From NCBI GenBank assembly GCA_904420225.1, contig CAJFUP010000006.1:1-32913 (forward strand): DNA of 32,913 bases. Reading direction: 5' to 3'. The position numbers were made by a program, and so were the translations under genes. Of the stretch, positions 31,228 through 32,913 are shown one piece after another. Below the pieces are notes generated by a model that worked only from the letters and a program-made list of their open reading frames with translations, searched no databases and was not told the origin of the DNA. The stretch comes from an uncultured Lachnospiraceae bacterium (lineage in GTDB: Bacteria > Bacillota > Clostridia > Lachnospirales > Lachnospiraceae). Numbering within the stretch: the first letter of the stretch is position 1; every line of letters starts with the position of its first letter.

Positions 31228-32913
31228 TTAGAGCTGCAGATTTCCCTCGATCCCTTCAAACTCCACGGTTTTCTCTGTGCCGTCTTTCAGGACAATAACC
31301 ACAGGTCCATATCCGCCGCAGCCCTGTGGATCTGTGTAGCGCACCTCCCCAATGGGAAACAGCTCTTCCTCAGTAAAATCCTCCCAGCTTTCCCGCGTAA
31401 TCACCTGGGAAATCAGAACATACGGCTCATACCCGTACTGTTTTTTCCGTGAAAGAGAGGCATATACCACATAGGATTTCTCCGAATCCGGATTGGTCCC
31501 AGTACTGTGCATGCAGAAAATCTCATCCCAGCCGTCATAAATCGTCATGGCCAGCTGCTTTTCCCGCCCTGTGGAATCGTGTCCCTTAAGTATGATGGCC
31601 TTGGCACCCTGACATTCCTTTTGGATGATCTGCGTGCCGTTGTCGGGAAATCCATATGCCCCCAGAGTGATGGTAATCGGTCTGCGGTGCAGACGCAGCT
31701 TATCGGCGCGAATCAACCCCAACGGAACAGGAAAATCTGCCAAATTCACGGCCTGCGTCCAGTGGCAGTCCCGATCGTCCCGATAATTGAAAAACTGCCT
31801 GCGGTAAAGTACCCCGTTCTTCTCCCCATACCAGTATGTCACATTGGCCCTCTCCAGCTCTCCGGTGGTCACATCCTTCAGCACATATTGCTGAGCCTCC
31901 ACTTCTCCGGCCCGGGCGGGTACGGCGCCTGAAGCATTTGTCTCGCCACAAGCGTTCTCTTGAACAAATACCTGCTGATTTATCATGGGCATATCGTCTG
32001 TGGGAGTAGCCTCCCAGGGGTACTTGGTATTGAAGCTGAGCTTGGAATAATTCCACATGCCGTGGACATCTCCGGCGCGCTTTACCACCTTGCCGGTTCG
32101 CAGCACCGTTTCCCCATTGGCCTCATGGTTTGTAAAACACAGTGCCGGTCCATCCAACACCGTCTCTTTCACCTGATTTTTGGTGAGCATTTCCCAAGTC
32201 CCATTGTTTTCCCTTGCCGTCCAGAAGGGATGATCCGCAGGCAGATGCAGACATAAGAACGCCTTTCCAAGCCAGAACGGCGATTCCGCGCAGGAATATC
32301 CCTGAACCAGAGGCGAAAATTGACCGTAAAAGCCCAGTGTAGGCACACCCTGATACAAAAAATCCTCCCTGGATAAAAACTGCATCAAAGAACCCGATGA
32401 AATTCTTCTGGCCAGTCCCGGATCTGCCGACCAGCTGCGCAGCATCATATTTCCGTCAAAAGCGCTGGTGGCTGCGTTGCGGTAAATATTACTGCGCCCC
32501 CACATATTGGTAAAACCGTCCCGATCAAAAAAATCCGCATACGTCTTCATCAAACAGTTGGAATGCTCCTCAAATTTCTTGGCCACATAGGGCGCATGCT
32601 CATACCCGTACCACAGATTCCAGATGGGCGCATAGACATTAAATGCCCAGCAGGAATAGTAGTCAAAGGCGTGGCCGTCCCGATACCATCCGTCCCCGGC
32701 GTAATAATTCAAGATAGCCTGGGCATGATCCATCATAATCTCCTCGTCAATGGGATACCCCTCCATATGCAGAAACGCCATGTCCAGCATGTTAAACAAT
32801 CGCCAGTTCTGGGGAACCGTATTGGCTCTGGCATAGCTGTCCAGAAATGCCGCAATAGTATCCTTTTCTTCCCTGGTGTAAGATTCCCAGATTTCCTCCC
32901 GGCAGACCCAAAG
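31228..32913 (-). CDS. DUF2264 family protein, probable glycoside hydrolase (5' end outside window)
   Basis: At least 561 residues. The frame is open to the right edge and reads through WRLFNMLDMAFLHMEG, so the first visible ATG at 32797-32799 is internal. The alpha-helical catalytic part shows YYAGDGWYRDGHAFDYYSCWAFNVYAPIWNLWYG and a GFTNMWGRSNIYRNAA block, which I recognise as DUF2264; from memory this family is placed in CAZy family GH154. The C-terminal half is beta-rich and ends in VEFEGIEGNLQL. The acidic residues in the DGWYRDGHAFD stretch are candidates for catalysis. The substrate is likely an acidic or pectic oligosaccharide, in line with the GH78 gene on the same strand, but this is inference. 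Confidence 0.8.
   Translation of the reverse strand, partial: LWVCREEIWESYTREEKDTIAAFLDSYARANTVPQNWRLFNMLDMAFLHMEGYPIDEEIMMDHAQAILNYYAGDGWYRDGHAFDYYSCWAFNVYAPIWNLWYGYEHAPYVAKKFEEHSNCLMKTYADFFDRDGFTNMWGRSNIYRNAATSAFDGNMMLRSWSADPGLARRISSGSLMQFLSREDFLYQGVPTLGFYGQFSPLVQGYSCAESPFWLGKAFLCLHLPADHPFWTARENNGTWEMLTKNQVKETVLDGPALCFTNHEANGETVLRTGKVVKRAGDVHGMWNYSKLSFNTKYPWEATPTDDMPMINQQVFVQENACGETNASGAVPARAGEVEAQQYVLKDVTTGELERANVTYWYGEKNGVLYRRQFFNYRDDRDCHWTQAVNLADFPVPLGLIRADKLRLHRRPITITLGAYGFPDNGTQIIQKECQGAKAIILKGHDSTGREKQLAMTIYDGWDEIFCMHSTGTNPDSEKSYVVYASLSRKKQYGYEPYVLISQVITRESWEDFTEEELFPIGEVRYTDPQGCGGYGPVVIVLKDGTEKTVEFEGIEGNLQL

Noticed and set aside
1-32913. CRISPR array, prophage or intact insertion sequence
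   Set aside because: No regularly spaced repeats, integrase, transposase or phage genes were seen.

Overview
The window looks like chromosomal DNA of a gut-type Clostridia member, most likely Lachnospiraceae. The evidence is a DUF3881 protein (a family I associate with Lachnospiraceae) directly downstream of serS, FtsH and CutC of clostridial type, strong AGGAGG ribosome binding sites, TTGACA/TATAAT promoters and moderate GC content. No rRNA, tRNA, CRISPR array or intact insertion sequence was seen. Both ends cut through genes.

Layout. (1) 1-3124: the C-terminal end of a probable glycosidase, an AraC regulator, and convergent to it an unusual single-chain fusion of an SMP-30/gluconolactonase-like beta-propeller with a complete deoxyribose-phosphate aldolase. 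A roughly 100-nt GC-rich hairpin lies upstream of the fusion. (2) 3375-5730: DUF3881 and serS, with a recognisable serS promoter. (3) 5964-8053: a two-gene operon of an ECF sigma factor and a membrane-anchored serpin. The serpin's short cytoplasmic N-terminus and single membrane segment resemble the anti-sigma proteins that normally follow such sigma factors, so it may be a protease-sensing anti-sigma factor. This is the most novel candidate in the window. (4) 8246-11933: a HAD nucleotidase, an RluA-type pseudouridine synthase and FtsH, whose start is abnormal.

(5) 12034-20830: an efflux region. A MarR regulator overlaps a MATE pump. A second MarR overlaps a heterodimeric ABC exporter with one degenerate nucleotide site. 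A LysR regulator and a second MATE pump follow. Clear promoters and palindromic operators precede the MarR-MATE unit and the second MATE, and a palindrome lies upstream of the second MarR. (6) 20830-21190: an intergenic region with serial hairpins, a 13-bp direct repeat and an 18-bp inverted repeat, then a small exported protein of unknown function and an Lrp/AsnC regulator.

(7) 22431-32913, all on the minus strand: a DUF2264 glycosidase-like protein (cut by the window end), an M17 leucyl aminopeptidase, a small YcxB-like membrane protein, CutC, a large protein with two tandem transglutaminase-like modules, and a GH78 alpha-L-rhamnosidase. A cluster of DnaA-box sequences next to an AT-rich stretch lies between cutC and the transglutaminase-like gene, with no replication gene nearby.

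Together the region combines plant/host glycan breakdown (GH78, DUF2264, the partial glycosidase, the SMP-30/DeoC fusion), peptide and protease handling (serpin, FtsH, M17, transglutaminase-like protein) and drug efflux. All family calls come from reading translated sequences without database searches.
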